A stretch of 64,000 nt of DNA from Chitinophagales bacterium (GTDB taxonomy: Bacteria; Bacteroidota; Bacteroidia; Chitinophagales; Chitinophagaceae): assembly GCA_017303455.1 (NCBI GenBank), contig JAFLBM010000011.1, forward strand, positions 102,209-166,208, read 5' to 3'. The notes under the pieces are model-generated. The model worked only from the letters and a program-made list of their open reading frames with translations. It was not told the DNA's origin and made no database searches. A program made the position numbers and the translations under genes. Positions 16,997 to 25,309 of the stretch are shown piece by piece; the first letter of the stretch is position 1; each line of letters opens with the position of its first letter.

Positions 16997-17473
16997 ATGC
17001 CCCGGATAGCTGCTATTTTTACATTTAACAGGATACTGCTGCTGATCTTCATCTTTGTGCTGGGCGTGGCACTGGCATTTTATTTTGAATATTATTACCG
17101 GGTACTGGTGGTTGACCTCTATAAACGATTTCATCCCGGGCAGTTTATTCTCTTCGGGAAATATTTTCATTTTCCGGGCGGCTGGTTTGTCAGTGCCTTT
17201 GGACTATTTGGGATGCTGCTTACCGGTTTCTTGTTTGAACAAAGAAAGAAGCTACTGAAACTGCTGATCACTGTTATTCTTTTCTTCCTCAGCACAACCG
17301 CCATCGTTTATGCAGACAGTTCTTATCAACTCGCAGCCTGTACCGCCTGCAACGACGGGAAACTTACCCTCAGCCTGCGGGACATCCCTTATGATTTGTA
17401 TTTCTATGCAAGTCTTTTCATTTCACTTTTACCCGTTTTCATCATGGCTTTCAACAAAAGAAAACAATCCTGA
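16997..17473 (+). CDS. Four-TM membrane protein of unknown function
   Basis: 158 residues with hydrophobic helices at about 12-32 (ILLLIFIFVLGVALAFYF), 62-80 (GGWFVSAFGLFGMLLTGFLF), 86-105 (LLKLLITVILFFLSTTAIVY) and 135-152 (DLYFYASLFISLLPVFIMAF). A periplasmic loop has a CTAC cysteine pair (LAACTACNDG). The stop codon overlaps the next start by one base (TGATG), so it is translated together with the following acetyltransferase. No family recognised. Confidence 0.65.
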   Translation: MPRIAAIFTFNRILLLIFIFVLGVALAFYFEYYYRVLVVDLYKRFHPGQFILFGKYFHFPGGWFVSAFGLFGMLLTGFLFEQRKKLLKLLITVILFFLSTTAIVYADSSYQLAACTACNDGKLTLSLRDIPYDLYFYASLFISLLPVFIMAFNKRKQS

Positions 17474-18021
17474 TGCAGCCATATGATTTTACTCCGCTAT
17501 TAGAAACAAACCGGCTGCAACTGCGTTCACTCGTTGCAGAAGATGCAGAAGCTATCTCCGTCCTTCGTTCTGATCCGCAGGTAAATATTTATCTCAACCG
17601 GCCGGCAACACTCACCATAGAAGAAGCTACAGCTTATATCAGTAAGATCGCAACCGGCATACAGCAACATTACTGGATGTACTGGGCCATTGCAGCAAAA
17701 ACTTCACCGGTGCTCATCGGTACGATCTGCCTCTGGAATTTTGTACCGGAAAATGACAAGGCAGAGATCGGCTATGAACTAAGCCCTGCTTACCAGGGCA
17801 AAGGATTGATGCAGGAAGCTGTTGAAGCGGTGATCCGTTTTGGTTTCGAAGAAATGAGATTACAACTCATCACCGCATTGGTAAAATCCGGTAATGAGAA
17901 ATCGGTGCAATTACTGGAACGCCATCATTTCCGGCCCGATCATTTTAATCAATATGTCAGCAAGGAAGAAGCCGGGGAGTTTGTTGTATTTTATTTACTG
18001 AACCGTCACCAGCCCCGTTAA
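17473..18021 (+). CDS. GNAT-family N-acetyltransferase (RimJ/RimL-like)
   Basis: 182 residues. It begins with the RimJ-type opening LLETNRLQLRSLVAEDAEAI, has KAEIGYELSPAYQGKGLMQEAV as motif A (acetyl-CoA loop QGKGLM), and ends with SGNEKSVQLLERHHF. RimJ/RimL relatives acetylate N-termini of ribosomal proteins or small amines; the target here is unknown. Coupled by a one-base stop/start overlap to the membrane gene upstream. Confidence 0.87.
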   Translation: MQPYDFTPLLETNRLQLRSLVAEDAEAISVLRSDPQVNIYLNRPATLTIEEATAYISKIATGIQQHYWMYWAIAAKTSPVLIGTICLWNFVPENDKAEIGYELSPAYQGKGLMQEAVEAVIRFGFEEMRLQLITALVKSGNEKSVQLLERHHFRPDHFNQYVSKEEAGEFVVFYLLNRHQPR

Positions 18022-18122
18022 TCACAAGTATTAATCATTCTCCATCCTTACTCCCACCTTAAAGCATACCAAAGGCATAGATACTGTATGAGGAGTGTAT
18101 GAAACAGGTAATATTACGATAG

Positions 18123-18139
18123 CGGGCTGGGCCAGCCCG
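18123..18139. repeat. Perfect 8+1+8 GC-rich palindrome in intergenic repeat-like sequence
   Basis: CGGGCTGG G CCAGCCCG is a perfect inverted repeat inside the 250-base stretch between the acetyltransferase and the lipoprotein gene. The same stretch holds AGCATACCAAAGGCATAGAT-type sequence that reads like a dispersed intergenic repeat. No gene or clear promoter is visible in it. Confidence 0.5.
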
Positions 18140-18271
18140 GGCATCAACCCTGTTTACCTGCCTAAAATCAGCCCGGTGCCTGATAAGGTTCTTCTTTCCC
18201 GCAGGCTAATACTGTACCTTAGTTTCCGGAAACCTGACGATAGCAGCATTTCATCATCTAAAAAAACTAGT

Positions 18272-18901
18272 ATGAAATTTATGCCCCTTGCCATCCTGGT
18301 GATACTACTTGCCAGTTGCGGACAAAACAAAAAAGAAAAAACAGTAACGGAGGCCGCAGTTGATTCAACCGTCTTTATCACTTCAGCGATCGTTGATTAT
18401 TACCAGCAGCATTTCAATAAAGAACATGCGGCTGATCCCAAGAACCGGTTACGGGTGGACACTACCGGCGATAAAGAGATCCAGGTCAAAACCATGTTTG
18501 ACTCCACTTCTGCTGAAGGATCGCTGAATATCATTCCTGTTGCTGCCAAATTCCTGAAAGGAGACCTGAATGCTGATAAAAGAAATGATTATATAGTACC
18601 GGTCTATTCAAACGGTGGCGGCAATGTAAGCTGGACAGAGCTATTTGTCTTCACCACTACTAACGGGCAACTAAATCTGTTGAAAATGTATTCTTCTTAC
18701 GACCTGGGCCATTGCGAAGCTACCGGTGGTATTGACGGGCAATTCTTCCCGGAGAAAATTGACAGCAGCGGCCTGCTGGTGGGTGAATCCGCCTGTTATG
18801 CACTGAACGATCCTTCCTGCTGCCCGACTATTAAATGGACCACCCGTTACAAAGTCAGTAATAATACACTGACCCTTGCAGACCAGGTAAAGAAAAACTG
18901 A
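18272..18901 (+). CDS. Lipoprotein of unknown function
   Basis: 209 residues from the ATG at 18272, giving a lipoprotein leader MKFMPLAILVILLASC with lipobox LASC; 59 further upstream in-frame codons lack features of a protein start. The mature part has GDLNADKRNDYIVPVYSNGG, a calcium-loop-like DLNADK motif often seen in FG-GAP/VCBS-type proteins, and two cysteine-containing segments (HCEATGG, CYALNDPSCC). Probably a periplasmic or surface lipoprotein; function unknown. Confidence 0.68.
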   Translation: MKFMPLAILVILLASCGQNKKEKTVTEAAVDSTVFITSAIVDYYQQHFNKEHAADPKNRLRVDTTGDKEIQVKTMFDSTSAEGSLNIIPVAAKFLKGDLNADKRNDYIVPVYSNGGGNVSWTELFVFTTTNGQLNLLKMYSSYDLGHCEATGGIDGQFFPEKIDSSGLLVGESACYALNDPSCCPTIKWTTRYKVSNNTLTLADQVKKN

Positions 18902-18925
18902 TTTCACTTGCTATTGCTTAAAGCC

Positions 18926-18961
18926 GCGGCCCTTTGTGAAATGCAATTTCCAAAGGGCCGC
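18926..18961 (+). terminator. Intrinsic terminator-like hairpin after the lipoprotein gene
   Basis: Arms GCGGCCCTTTG and CAAAGGGCCGC (11 bp, perfect) enclose a 14-base loop that itself contains a GAAAT/ATTTC pair. The 3' side continues TTCATTTTAT, a weak T tract. Confidence 0.7.
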
Positions 18962-19092
18962 TTCATTTTATACCGGTCTTCACCTCATATCCTTTCCAAA
19001 CAGCAGTTCATCCCTTCGTTTTTTCGCTGGTAACAATCGGCCACAGCATTATAGGGAAGATAGTAGCTTGTAGTACAAATAATTTTACTACC

Positions 19093-20205
19093 ATGAAGAA
19101 GATTGCATTATTCCTATCGTTGTTGTTTGTACTGTCAGCAACTGTACAGGCACAAATACCGCTCACCGTCAGCCCCAGCGGCGGCAATAAAAAGGCTTCC
19201 GTACAGGAACGCATTGGTCTCACAGATGTGACCATCCATTATGACCGCCCCGCCGTAAAAGGCCGTGAAGGAAAGATATGGGGTCAATTAGTACATACCG
19301 GTTTTATTGACCAGGGTTTTGGCAGCAGCAAAGCAGCTCCGTGGAGAGCAGGTTCTAATGAGAACACAACCATTGAATTTACCAATGCTGTAAAAATAGA
19401 AGGCCAGTCATTACCTGCGGGAAAATATGGTTTCTTCATTGCTTACGATCCCAATGAATCCACCCTGATCTTCAGTAAGAATTCCAGCTCCTGGGGCAGC
19501 TATTATTACGATGACAAAGAAGATGCCCTGCGGGTGAAAGTGAAACCACAAACCTTGGATAAAAGTGTTGAATGGCTGAAATATGAATTCATGAATGAAA
19601 CAGAGAACAGCGCCACCATTGCTTTGCAATGGGAAAAATTATCCATTGCCTTTCGTGTTGAAACGGACCTTGTCGCTGACCAATTGGCTTCCTTCCGCAA
19701 GGAACTAAGAACTGAAAAAGGTTTTATCTGGCAAAGCTGGGACCAGGCCGCTGGCTGGTGCCTGCAACGCAATGTCAATCTTGACCAGGCTTTACTATGG
19801 GCCGACTCGGCCACCAGTGCCGGTTTTGGTGGTGATAAAGCGTTTACAGCATGGAGTAACAAAGCTGCGATACTGGAGAAACTGGGCCGTGGCGAAGAAG
19901 CCGCTGCGATCATGAAAACATCCATGACTTTTGCCAGTATGAATGAGATCCATCAATACGGAAGACGCCTATTGCAACAAAAGAAATCCAGGGAAGCATT
20001 GGAAATATTCAAAACCAATTTTGCCAAAAATCCCGGCCAGTTCACCACTTTGATAGGTATGACAAGAGGTTATTCCGCCAATGGCGATTTTAAAAACGCA
20101 TTAAAATATGCCCAACAGGCCTTGCCACTGGCCCCGGATACCAATAACAAGAACAATGTAACAACGATCATTGAAAAACTAAAGAAAGGTGAAGATGTGA
20201 ATTAG
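19093..20205 (+). CDS. DUF2911 domain protein with C-terminal TPR-like repeats
   Basis: 370 residues: signal peptide (MKKIALFLSLLFVLSATVQA); a DUF2911 domain (about 22-175) recognisable from SVQERIGLTDVTIHYDRPAVKGR, GSNENTTIEFTNAV and LPAGKYGFFIAYDP; then helical repeats (about 225-365) with TPR spacing (NKAAILEKLGRGEEAAAIMK, ALKYAQQALPLAPDT). DUF2911 proteins are common exported proteins of Bacteroidota with no established activity; the TPR part suggests protein binding. A TAGCTTGT box 35 bases upstream may be its -7 element. Confidence 0.85.
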   Translation: MKKIALFLSLLFVLSATVQAQIPLTVSPSGGNKKASVQERIGLTDVTIHYDRPAVKGREGKIWGQLVHTGFIDQGFGSSKAAPWRAGSNENTTIEFTNAVKIEGQSLPAGKYGFFIAYDPNESTLIFSKNSSSWGSYYYDDKEDALRVKVKPQTLDKSVEWLKYEFMNETENSATIALQWEKLSIAFRVETDLVADQLASFRKELRTEKGFIWQSWDQAAGWCLQRNVNLDQALLWADSATSAGFGGDKAFTAWSNKAAILEKLGRGEEAAAIMKTSMTFASMNEIHQYGRRLLQQKKSREALEIFKTNFAKNPGQFTTLIGMTRGYSANGDFKNALKYAQQALPLAPDTNNKNNVTTIIEKLKKGEDVN

Positions 20206-20230
20206 AAATAACAGTGTTAAGCTGAATAAA

Positions 20231-20258
20231 AAGGCCGGAACAAATAGGTTCCGGCCTT
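20231..20258. terminator. Bidirectional terminator between convergent genes
   Basis: An 11-bp perfect stem AAGGCCGGAAC / GTTCCGGCCTT with a 6-base loop separates the convergent DUF2911 and TlpA genes. On the minus strand the stem is followed by TTTTTATT, so it is a good intrinsic terminator for the TlpA gene; on the plus strand the T tract is weak. Confidence 0.85.
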
Positions 20259-20279
20259 GCACTTAAATAAGGTTGGTCG

Positions 20280-21458
20280 TTAATTACAACCCAGTATCTC
20301 ACAAAGTTTAGATTCCAGTGCAGCGCCACGCAGGTTTTTCCCGATGATCTTTCCCGTCGGATCCACCAATATATTCTGAGGTATACCCTGGATACGATAC
20401 ATTTTAGCTACTTCATTATTCCAGAATTGCAGGTCGCTTACATGTGTCCAGGTTAAATTATCTTCTTTGATCGCATTCAGCCATTTATCTTTTTGGCCGG
20501 GCCTGTCTAATGATACACCCAGTACGGTAAAATTCTTATCCCTGAACTTATTATAGTTCTGCACCACGTTCGGGTTCTCATCCCGGCAGGGACCACACCA
20601 ACTGGCCCAGAAATCAACCAGTACATATTTACCCCGGAAAGAGGATAAAGAAACGGGATTGCCGGAGGTATCTGCCTGGGTAAATTCCAGGGCCTGTGTT
20701 CCCACAGCCCCGATCTTTCCGTCGGCTATCTGGTTAGCTAAGATCTTCCCGATATAAGAACCCTGTACAGCAGTGTCCAGTTTGTTGAATCTTGTCTCCG
20801 CTGTGTTAGGATCATCATTAAAACCCATCATCACCAGCAAAACAAAAGGAGAAACATAAGAAGATTTTTTTACCGTGATAAAACTGTCGATGGTAGTTTG
20901 AATATCTTTTTGTAAAGCCGTATACGAAGTGATCATCGCATCCCGTTGCGGGCCTTGCGCTGTATTATTGATAGTATTCCCGGCCGTATTCAGCTTTTGT
21001 GCCAGGGGGGTAAAGGTTTTCTCAAAATCCTGGAAGTCTTTGTGTGATGCAGAGCCTTTCACCACCCATTTATCCATAGCTCCGTTACTGCCCGTAATAG
21101 TGATCGCACTGTTCTCTGCATAAATATTAAACGGCTTCATATCACCAATAGAGACCAGGCAAAGATCAGGTTCCGTCATTTTTCCTTTTAATACAAACAC
21201 AGATTTGACAGAACTGACCGGCTTACCATTCTTCTTCACCGTTACTTTCTTTTCAGTAACCGTAGTGCTGGCCAGTTCGGTATTGGTATTGGCATTGACC
21301 AGTTTTACGACAGTACCTTTTACAAGGCCACTGATATCACCGGTGATCGTAAATCCTTTTTCAGCAGTTGGCTTCTTAACAGCCACCACTGGTTGTGCCA
21401 TCGTGAGCAAAGGAGACAGCAACAGGATAAAAAATAATTGACTGATTCGATTTGACAT
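20280..21458 (-). CDS. TlpA-family thiol-disulfide reductase with DUF4369 domain
   Basis: 392 residues: signal peptide (1-21); an N-terminal DUF4369-type beta domain (about 35-130, GFTITGDISGLVKGTVVKLV); a helical linker (to about 240); and a TlpA/AhpC-type thioredoxin domain (about 250-392) with VLVDFWASWCGPCRDENP, catalytic Cys288 and Cys291, and the cis-Pro segment QGIPQNILVDPTGK. This architecture is very common in Bacteroidota, where such proteins act as periplasmic reductases. It has its own consensus promoter (21493-21523) and a terminator at 20231-20258. Confidence 0.92.
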   Translation of the reverse strand: MSNRISQLFFILLLSPLLTMAQPVVAVKKPTAEKGFTITGDISGLVKGTVVKLVNANTNTELASTTVTEKKVTVKKNGKPVSSVKSVFVLKGKMTEPDLCLVSIGDMKPFNIYAENSAITITGSNGAMDKWVVKGSASHKDFQDFEKTFTPLAQKLNTAGNTINNTAQGPQRDAMITSYTALQKDIQTTIDSFITVKKSSYVSPFVLLVMMGFNDDPNTAETRFNKLDTAVQGSYIGKILANQIADGKIGAVGTQALEFTQADTSGNPVSLSSFRGKYVLVDFWASWCGPCRDENPNVVQNYNKFRDKNFTVLGVSLDRPGQKDKWLNAIKEDNLTWTHVSDLQFWNNEVAKMYRIQGIPQNILVDPTGKIIGKNLRGAALESKLCEILGCN

Positions 21459-21492
21459 AGACTTGTTTTACGCTGAGGGTATTAATAAACCA

Positions 21493-21523
21493 CAAATGTA
21501 GAGAATCAGGCAGGACCGGCAAA
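21493..21523 (-). promoter_or_regulatory. Consensus Bacteroidota promoter for the TlpA/DUF4369 gene
   Basis: Minus strand: TTTG (21523-21520), 19 bases, TACATTTG (21500-21493), an exact match to TTTG-N19-TAnnTTTG. The ATG is 35 bases past the -7 box. The -33 TTTG is itself the loop of the hairpin at 21509-21536. Confidence 0.72.
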
Positions 21524-21536
21524 CCGGCTCCCTGCC
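21509..21536 (-). terminator. Hairpin downstream of trpA, possible operon terminator
   Basis: On the minus strand GGCAGG-GAG-CCGG-TTTG-CCGG-T-CCTGCC folds into two stacked GC stems 67 bases after the trpA stop. It has no T tract, so termination efficiency is uncertain. It overlaps the promoter of the next gene. Confidence 0.45.
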
Positions 21537-21602
21537 GTTTAACAATTTTATTGCTCCTAAACGTAGAAATTCCCCGGAAAGATGTCAGTAAAGCGACAAA
21601 TC

Positions 21603-22415
21603 TCAGGATAGAATGCCGGACAGGAACTTCCGGGTGGCCTCCCCAACAGGCTCTCCCTTTCCCAATGCATTGATATAAGCAGTCCCGATGATCGCCCCGT
21701 TGGCATGGGCACAGGCCGCTTCAAAACTTTGTTTGTCTTTAATACCGAAACCAACCAGTACGGGGTTTTGGAGTTGCATGGCCTGTAACCGTTGCAGGTA
21801 TTCTTCCACGTTTCCAGTTGCCTTATCACTGCCGGTAGTGGACGAAGAAGACACCGCATATAAAAACCCGGAACTGAGCTGGTCTAATTTCCTGACCCTT
21901 TCTTCAGACGTCTCAGGTGTAACTAAGAAAATAAAATCAAGCCCGTATTTTTTAATAATGGCTCCGTATTCTGTTTCAAATTCATACTCGGGCAGGTCGG
22001 GCAGGATCAAACCATCCACTCCCACCGCTGCTGCATCTGCACAGAAACGTTCAAAGCCATATTGCAACACGGGATTCATATACCCCATCAGTACAACCGG
22101 CAGCTTGATCTCATCCCTGCATTGCCGCAATTGCTCAAACAAAATGGCAATCGTCATTCCGTTGGCTAATGCCACCGAACTGCTATGCTGTATCACCGGG
22201 CCATCCGCTAAAGGATCACTGTACGGCATACCCAGTTCAATCAGGTCCGCACCATTAGCCTGCAGGGCTTTCATCACTTCAGCGGTTGCATGTAAATGAG
22301 GAAAGCCTGCGGTGCAGTAAACATTAAGCACTGCTTTTTTTTGCCCCTCTAAATCTTCCCTCAAGGGGAGACTTCCGAAGACCCTGCTAATCCTGCTTTT
22401 CTGTGTTTGTTCCAT
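21603..22415 (-). CDS. trpA: Tryptophan synthase alpha chain
   Basis: 270 residues, a TIM barrel that cleaves indole-3-glycerol phosphate to indole and glyceraldehyde-3-phosphate and passes indole to TrpB. The catalytic Glu is in ADLIELGMPYSDPLADGP (Glu60; Glu49 in E. coli), followed by VVLMGYMNPVLQYG and the phosphate-binding region VSSSSTTG / LVGFGIKD. The 11-residue offset matches an N-terminal insertion of about 11 residues (GSLPLREDLEG) encoded by one inverted-repeat arm of the DUF559 element (22341-22374). The ATG at 22415 lies inside the 3' end of the DUF559 gene (29-base overlap). Last gene of the trp operon. Confidence 0.96.
   Translation of the reverse strand: MEQTQKSRISRVFGSLPLREDLEGQKKAVLNVYCTAGFPHLHATAEVMKALQANGADLIELGMPYSDPLADGPVIQHSSSVALANGMTIAILFEQLRQCRDEIKLPVVLMGYMNPVLQYGFERFCADAAAVGVDGLILPDLPEYEFETEYGAIIKKYGLDFIFLVTPETSEERVRKLDQLSSGFLYAVSSSSTTGSDKATGNVEEYLQRLQAMQLQNPVLVGFGIKDKQSFEAACAHANGAIIGTAYINALGKGEPVGEATRKFLSGILS
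22341..22374. repeat. Left 34-bp inverted repeat of DUF559 element, inside trpA coding sequence
   Basis: This 34-base sequence is identical at 33 positions to the reverse complement of 22832-22865. It contains an inner palindrome (CTTCCCTCAAGGGGAG; the other copy has the perfect CTCCCC/GGGGAG) and a CCCCTCTAAAT end. It is read in frame as part of trpA codons 14-24. Confidence 0.85.
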
Positions 22416-22785
22416 TAGCTCTTAATTCGCTTATTGTAAATTGGATTCTTTCAACTACTGATTCTATGCTGTTTTTGACTTCATTGTTACTAAACCTGAT
22501 CACTTTTATCCCAAAAGAAGAGATATCCTCTTCCCGGATAATATCATGCTCCATCACTTCCTTTAAATTATGTATAGAACCATGAACTTCAATTACCAAC
22601 TTTAGTTCGTGGCAATAAAAATCTGCTATATACATCCAGATCGGGTGCTGCCGTTTAAATCTGACACCCAGCTGATTTCTTTTTAAATGCAACCATAATA
22701 ATTTTTCATCCTCTGTTGGGTTCTTCCTTAATTCCTCCGCTCTTTCAAAAATTGGCTTTATGGCTCCATAAAACATATCTCCCAT
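22387..22785 (-). CDS. DUF559 domain protein (Vsr/restriction-fold nuclease-like) inserted between trpB and trpA
   Basis: 132 residues from the ATG at 22785 (MGDMFYGAIKPIFERAEELR); the frame is open a further 16 codons upstream but that part runs toward the inverted repeat. DUF559 hallmarks: NPTEDEKLLWLHLKRNQL, VRFKRQHPIWMYIADFYCHELKLVIEVHGSIH and GIKVIRFSNNEV. These correspond to the restriction-endonuclease-like fold of very-short-patch-repair (Vsr) relatives, with acidic/Lys or His residues in the IADFYC and VIEVHG strands as candidate catalytic residues. The family's biological role is not established. The gene sits between inverted 34-bp palindromic repeats, in operon orientation, and its 3' end overlaps the trpA start. 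Confidence 0.85.
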   Translation of the reverse strand: MGDMFYGAIKPIFERAEELRKNPTEDEKLLWLHLKRNQLGVRFKRQHPIWMYIADFYCHELKLVIEVHGSIHNLKEVMEHDIIREEDISSFGIKVIRFSNNEVKNSIESVVERIQFTISELRANGTNTEKQD

Positions 22786-22831
22786 ATCATGAACTTTTGA
22801 GGCTATAAGAAGCTTCAACAATCGGAGTCCC

Positions 22832-22865
22832 AAGTCTCCCCTTGAGGGGAGATTTAGAGGGGCAA
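22832..22865. repeat. Right 34-bp inverted repeat of DUF559 element, overlapping trpB stop
   Basis: Inverted partner of 22341-22374 (one mismatch in 34). It contains a perfect CTCCCC-TTGA-GGGGAG palindrome. The last codons of trpB (LPL and TAA stop, 22854-22865) are encoded by this repeat. Confidence 0.85.
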
Positions 22866-24056
22866 ATTTTTCATGTAGGTATCCAAATCCTTATCCCCTC
22901 TTCCGCTCAAACAGATCACTATCACATCGGTCTTTTTAAAATTGATCATCTTCAGTGCATGCAAAGCATGTGCAGATTCCAGTGCCGGGATGATCCCTTC
23001 TGTTTTACTCAGTTCAAAAGCCGCATTCAATGCTTTGGTATCGGTGGCACTCATAAAAATAGCCCGGCCCGTTTGAAACAGGTTCGCATGCAAGGGACCG
23101 ATGCCGGGATAATCTAACCCCGCAGAGATACTATGCGGTTCCACTACTTGTCCATCTGCGGTTTGCATCAGCAGGCTTTTACTGCCATGCAAAATGCCTG
23201 GCTTACCGAGTTGCGTGGTGGCCGCACTCATACCACTGTTCACACCGTGACCTGCTGCTTCCACAGCTACTAATTTCACTGAGGGTTCATCTAAGAAATG
23301 ATAGAATGCACCGGCTGCATTACTGCCCCCACCCACACAGGCGATCACATAGTTGGGTAATTCATTCCCTGTTTTTTCCAGCAATTGTTTGCGCATCTCT
23401 TCACTGATCACACTTTGAAACCTGGCCACCATATCCGGGTAAGGATGCGGCCCCACTACACTGCCAATAATATAATGCGTATCATCCGGGTGATTGATCC
23501 AGTCACGGATAGCTTCATTCGTCGCATCTTTCAGGGTCTTACTACCGCTGGTGGCCGGTATCACCGTAGCGCCGAGCATTTTCATTCTCGCCACATTCGG
23601 CGCCTGCCGTTCAATATCTTTTTCACCCATATACACGATGCACTCCACTCCTTTCAACGCACACACCGTAGCAGTTGCAACGCCGTGCTGACCGGCTCCT
23701 GTTTCTGCAATGATCCGTTTCTTCCCAAGCCGTTGTGCCAGTAATATCTGTCCGACGGTGTTATTGATCTTATGAGCACCGGTATGACAAAGATCCTCCC
23801 GCTTAAGGTAGATATTGGCACTGTACCGTTTACTCATCCGTTCTGCATGATACAAGGGCGTTGGCCTCCCCACATAATCCCGCAGCAGATCATTGAATTC
23901 TTTTTGAAAACCTTCCTCATAAATAATGTCAAGGTACTTTGTCCGCAGCTCTTCCACATTGCGGTGCAGCATTTCGGGGATATAGGCCCCGCCGAAGGAA
24001 CCATAATAACCCTGTTCATTGGGCTGCTGGTATGTTTGTGTTGTTTCCATTTTCAT
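22854..24056 (-). CDS. trpB: Tryptophan synthase beta chain
   Basis: 400 residues from ATG 24056 ([13 protein letters not shown] at 24050 is an alternative). An open frame extends further upstream, but only through REP-like repeat sequence. It is a PLP-dependent fold-II enzyme joining indole and serine. [14 protein letters not shown] opens the protein, the PLP lysine is Lys96 in [26 protein letters not shown] follows, and the phosphate loop is [10 protein letters not shown]. Length and motifs are normal. The C-terminus ends KNLPL, the last residues and stop coming from the inverted repeat of the DUF559 element, where typical TrpBs end with a few unconserved residues, so activity should be unaffected. 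Confidence 0.96.
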   Translation of the reverse strand: MKMETTQTYQQPNEQGYYGSFGGAYIPEMLHRNVEELRTKYLDIIYEEGFQKEFNDLLRDYVGRPTPLYHAERMSKRYSANIYLKREDLCHTGAHKINNTVGQILLAQRLGKKRIIAETGAGQHGVATATVCALKGVECIVYMGEKDIERQAPNVARMKMLGATVIPATSGSKTLKDATNEAIRDWINHPDDTHYIIGSVVGPHPYPDMVARFQSVISEEMRKQLLEKTGNELPNYVIACVGGGSNAAGAFYHFLDEPSVKLVAVEAAGHGVNSGMSAATTQLGKPGILHGSKSLLMQTADGQVVEPHSISAGLDYPGIGPLHANLFQTGRAIFMSATDTKALNAAFELSKTEGIIPALESAHALHALKMINFKKTDVIVICLSGRGDKDLDTYMKNLPL

Positions 24057-24060
24057 TTTT

Positions 24061-24110
24061 TGTATCCAGGCGATAGTGCTACTATCATCGCCGGTTGCGT
24101 CGCACTCTTG
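24061..24110 (-). repeat. REP-like hairpin with conserved GTGCGACGCAACC tail
   Basis: On the minus strand GAGTGCGACGCAACC is followed by GGCGATGATAGT-AGC-ACTATCGCC, an imperfect hairpin with a GAT bulge. A constant tail plus a foldback next to gene ends is the layout of REP elements. It lies between the AbiC-like gene and trpB and is read in frame just upstream of the trpB start. The identification as a REP is inference. Confidence 0.5.
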
Positions 24111-24129
24111 AACGTTCAGTAACTCTAAT

Positions 24130-25266
24130 CTAGTCTCCACTTGAAACTTCATCAACTTCAAATAATTTTTTACCCAAACTATTAGTTTCTGGGAGAATTT
24201 CTTTTGGCAAAGGCCCAAAATCTGTTACATAAAGCGGAAGATTCTTAATCATTCTATATTCTGTTAAGTACTTCTCTCTTATCCAAGGCTGGCCAAAAAC
24301 AGTTATTGCATTATAATATAAAAGTACTTGCTCATAATTTGAAAGCTGTGCCCTAATAGTTTTTATGTACGAATACTTGTTTTCGATAACCTTTTCATCT
24401 TGCATTGCTACATATTTTACCATCTGGTAAAGATGTCTAAAATAATGCCCAAGCCTTGAATTGTGACCCGAAAAAGGCATATACTTAATATTTGGGATAT
24501 TCAACACTTCTGTTGCCTGCTTTATTGGTATACCATTAAGCGTTGAATCCTTTATTATAAATTGAATCTGAAAGCTATGAAAGCCATGCCGAAACTGAGC
24601 TTGAATGCTTTTTACAATATTTAAGAACTCCTTCAAAAGAGGGTTATAATATTCGCCAAGAACCTTGTACTTAGAAGAGCTTCCTAGCTTATCATTAATT
24701 TCCAACTTATGTTCTTCAACTCCGTCAAAAAAAACCAAATATGCTAATTTGATTAAGTGAGTCTTTGAATAATACTCCTCCTTAACAACACCTTTTCCAA
24801 TTAAAATCTTGTTTGCCATTTCTGCCGTCCGATATGAAAGTCTTAACTCATCAACCATAGAAACAAAAATTATTCTCCCTTTCACCTTATCGTCCTGATT
24901 ATGAAATCCAACAATTTCAAACTCTTGAACATTATCCCGGTGAATTTTTAATAGCTCAAAAAATTTGTTTTCAAATCGCTCAACCTTTAAATCAGTTTCT
25001 TGTGAGTCAAATCGATTGATTTGCTCTTTATTAAATTGATACTGTACCCAAAAAGCTATAAAAGTTAAAAAAGCCGCTATAATTGCAATAAAAGGCCCCA
25101 TTATCCCACCGATCGTATCGCCAATTGGTCCAGTTTTATTAAAGTCCAAGGAAAAAAAAGAGCGACTTGTAAACAAATAAGGGAAAAAACAAACAAGGAA
25201 AATAAGTAATAAAAAAACTAAAAACCAGAACCATAGTTTCTCAAATATTTTCTTCTCTTGCTTCAT
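24130..25266 (-). CDS. Putative phage abortive infection protein (AbiC-like), inserted in the trp operon
   Basis: 378 residues. Two N-terminal TM helices (about 12-31 [20 protein letters not shown] and 46-72 [25 protein letters not shown]) precede a cytoplasmic domain with the features of the putative AbiC family: [18 protein letters not shown], a central variable part, then [14 protein letters not shown] and [18 protein letters not shown]. AbiC-type proteins cause growth arrest or death of phage-infected cells; the mechanism is not established. Base composition is clearly more AT-rich than the flanking trp genes. There is no metabolic reason for it to be here; it separates trpF from trpB and shares their orientation, so it is probably co-transcribed under tryptophan control. 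Confidence 0.75.
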   Translation of the reverse strand: MKQEKKIFEKLWFWFLVFLLLIFLVCFFPYLFTSRSFFSLDFNKTGPIGDTIGGIMGPFIAIIAAFLTFIAFWVQYQFNKEQINRFDSQETDLKVERFENKFFELLKIHRDNVQEFEIVGFHNQDDKVKGRIIFVSMVDELRLSYRTAEMANKILIGKGVVKEEYYSKTHLIKLAYLVFFDGVEEHKLEINDKLGSSSKYKVLGEYYNPLLKEFLNIVKSIQAQFRHGFHSFQIQFIIKDSTLNGIPIKQATEVLNIPNIKYMPFSGHNSRLGHYFRHLYQMVKYVAMQDEKVIENKYSYIKTIRAQLSNYEQVLLYYNAITVFGQPWIREKYLTEYRMIKNLPLYVTDFGPLPKEILPETNSLGKKLFEVDEVSSGD

Positions 25267-25309
25267 ACTCTGCTTATTTTATCAATCTTGTGATATATGT
25301 TCTATTATA

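Noticed and set aside
21688..22299. 203-codon plus-strand frame inside trpA
   Set aside because: Antisense shadow of a gene with full active-site motifs; its own translation is low complexity with no domain.
24056..24218. Longer trpB starting at 24218
   Set aside because: The additional 54 codons translate through the REP-like sequence and the 3' end of the Abi gene; the conserved TrpB N-terminus starts at the ATG at 24056 or 24050.
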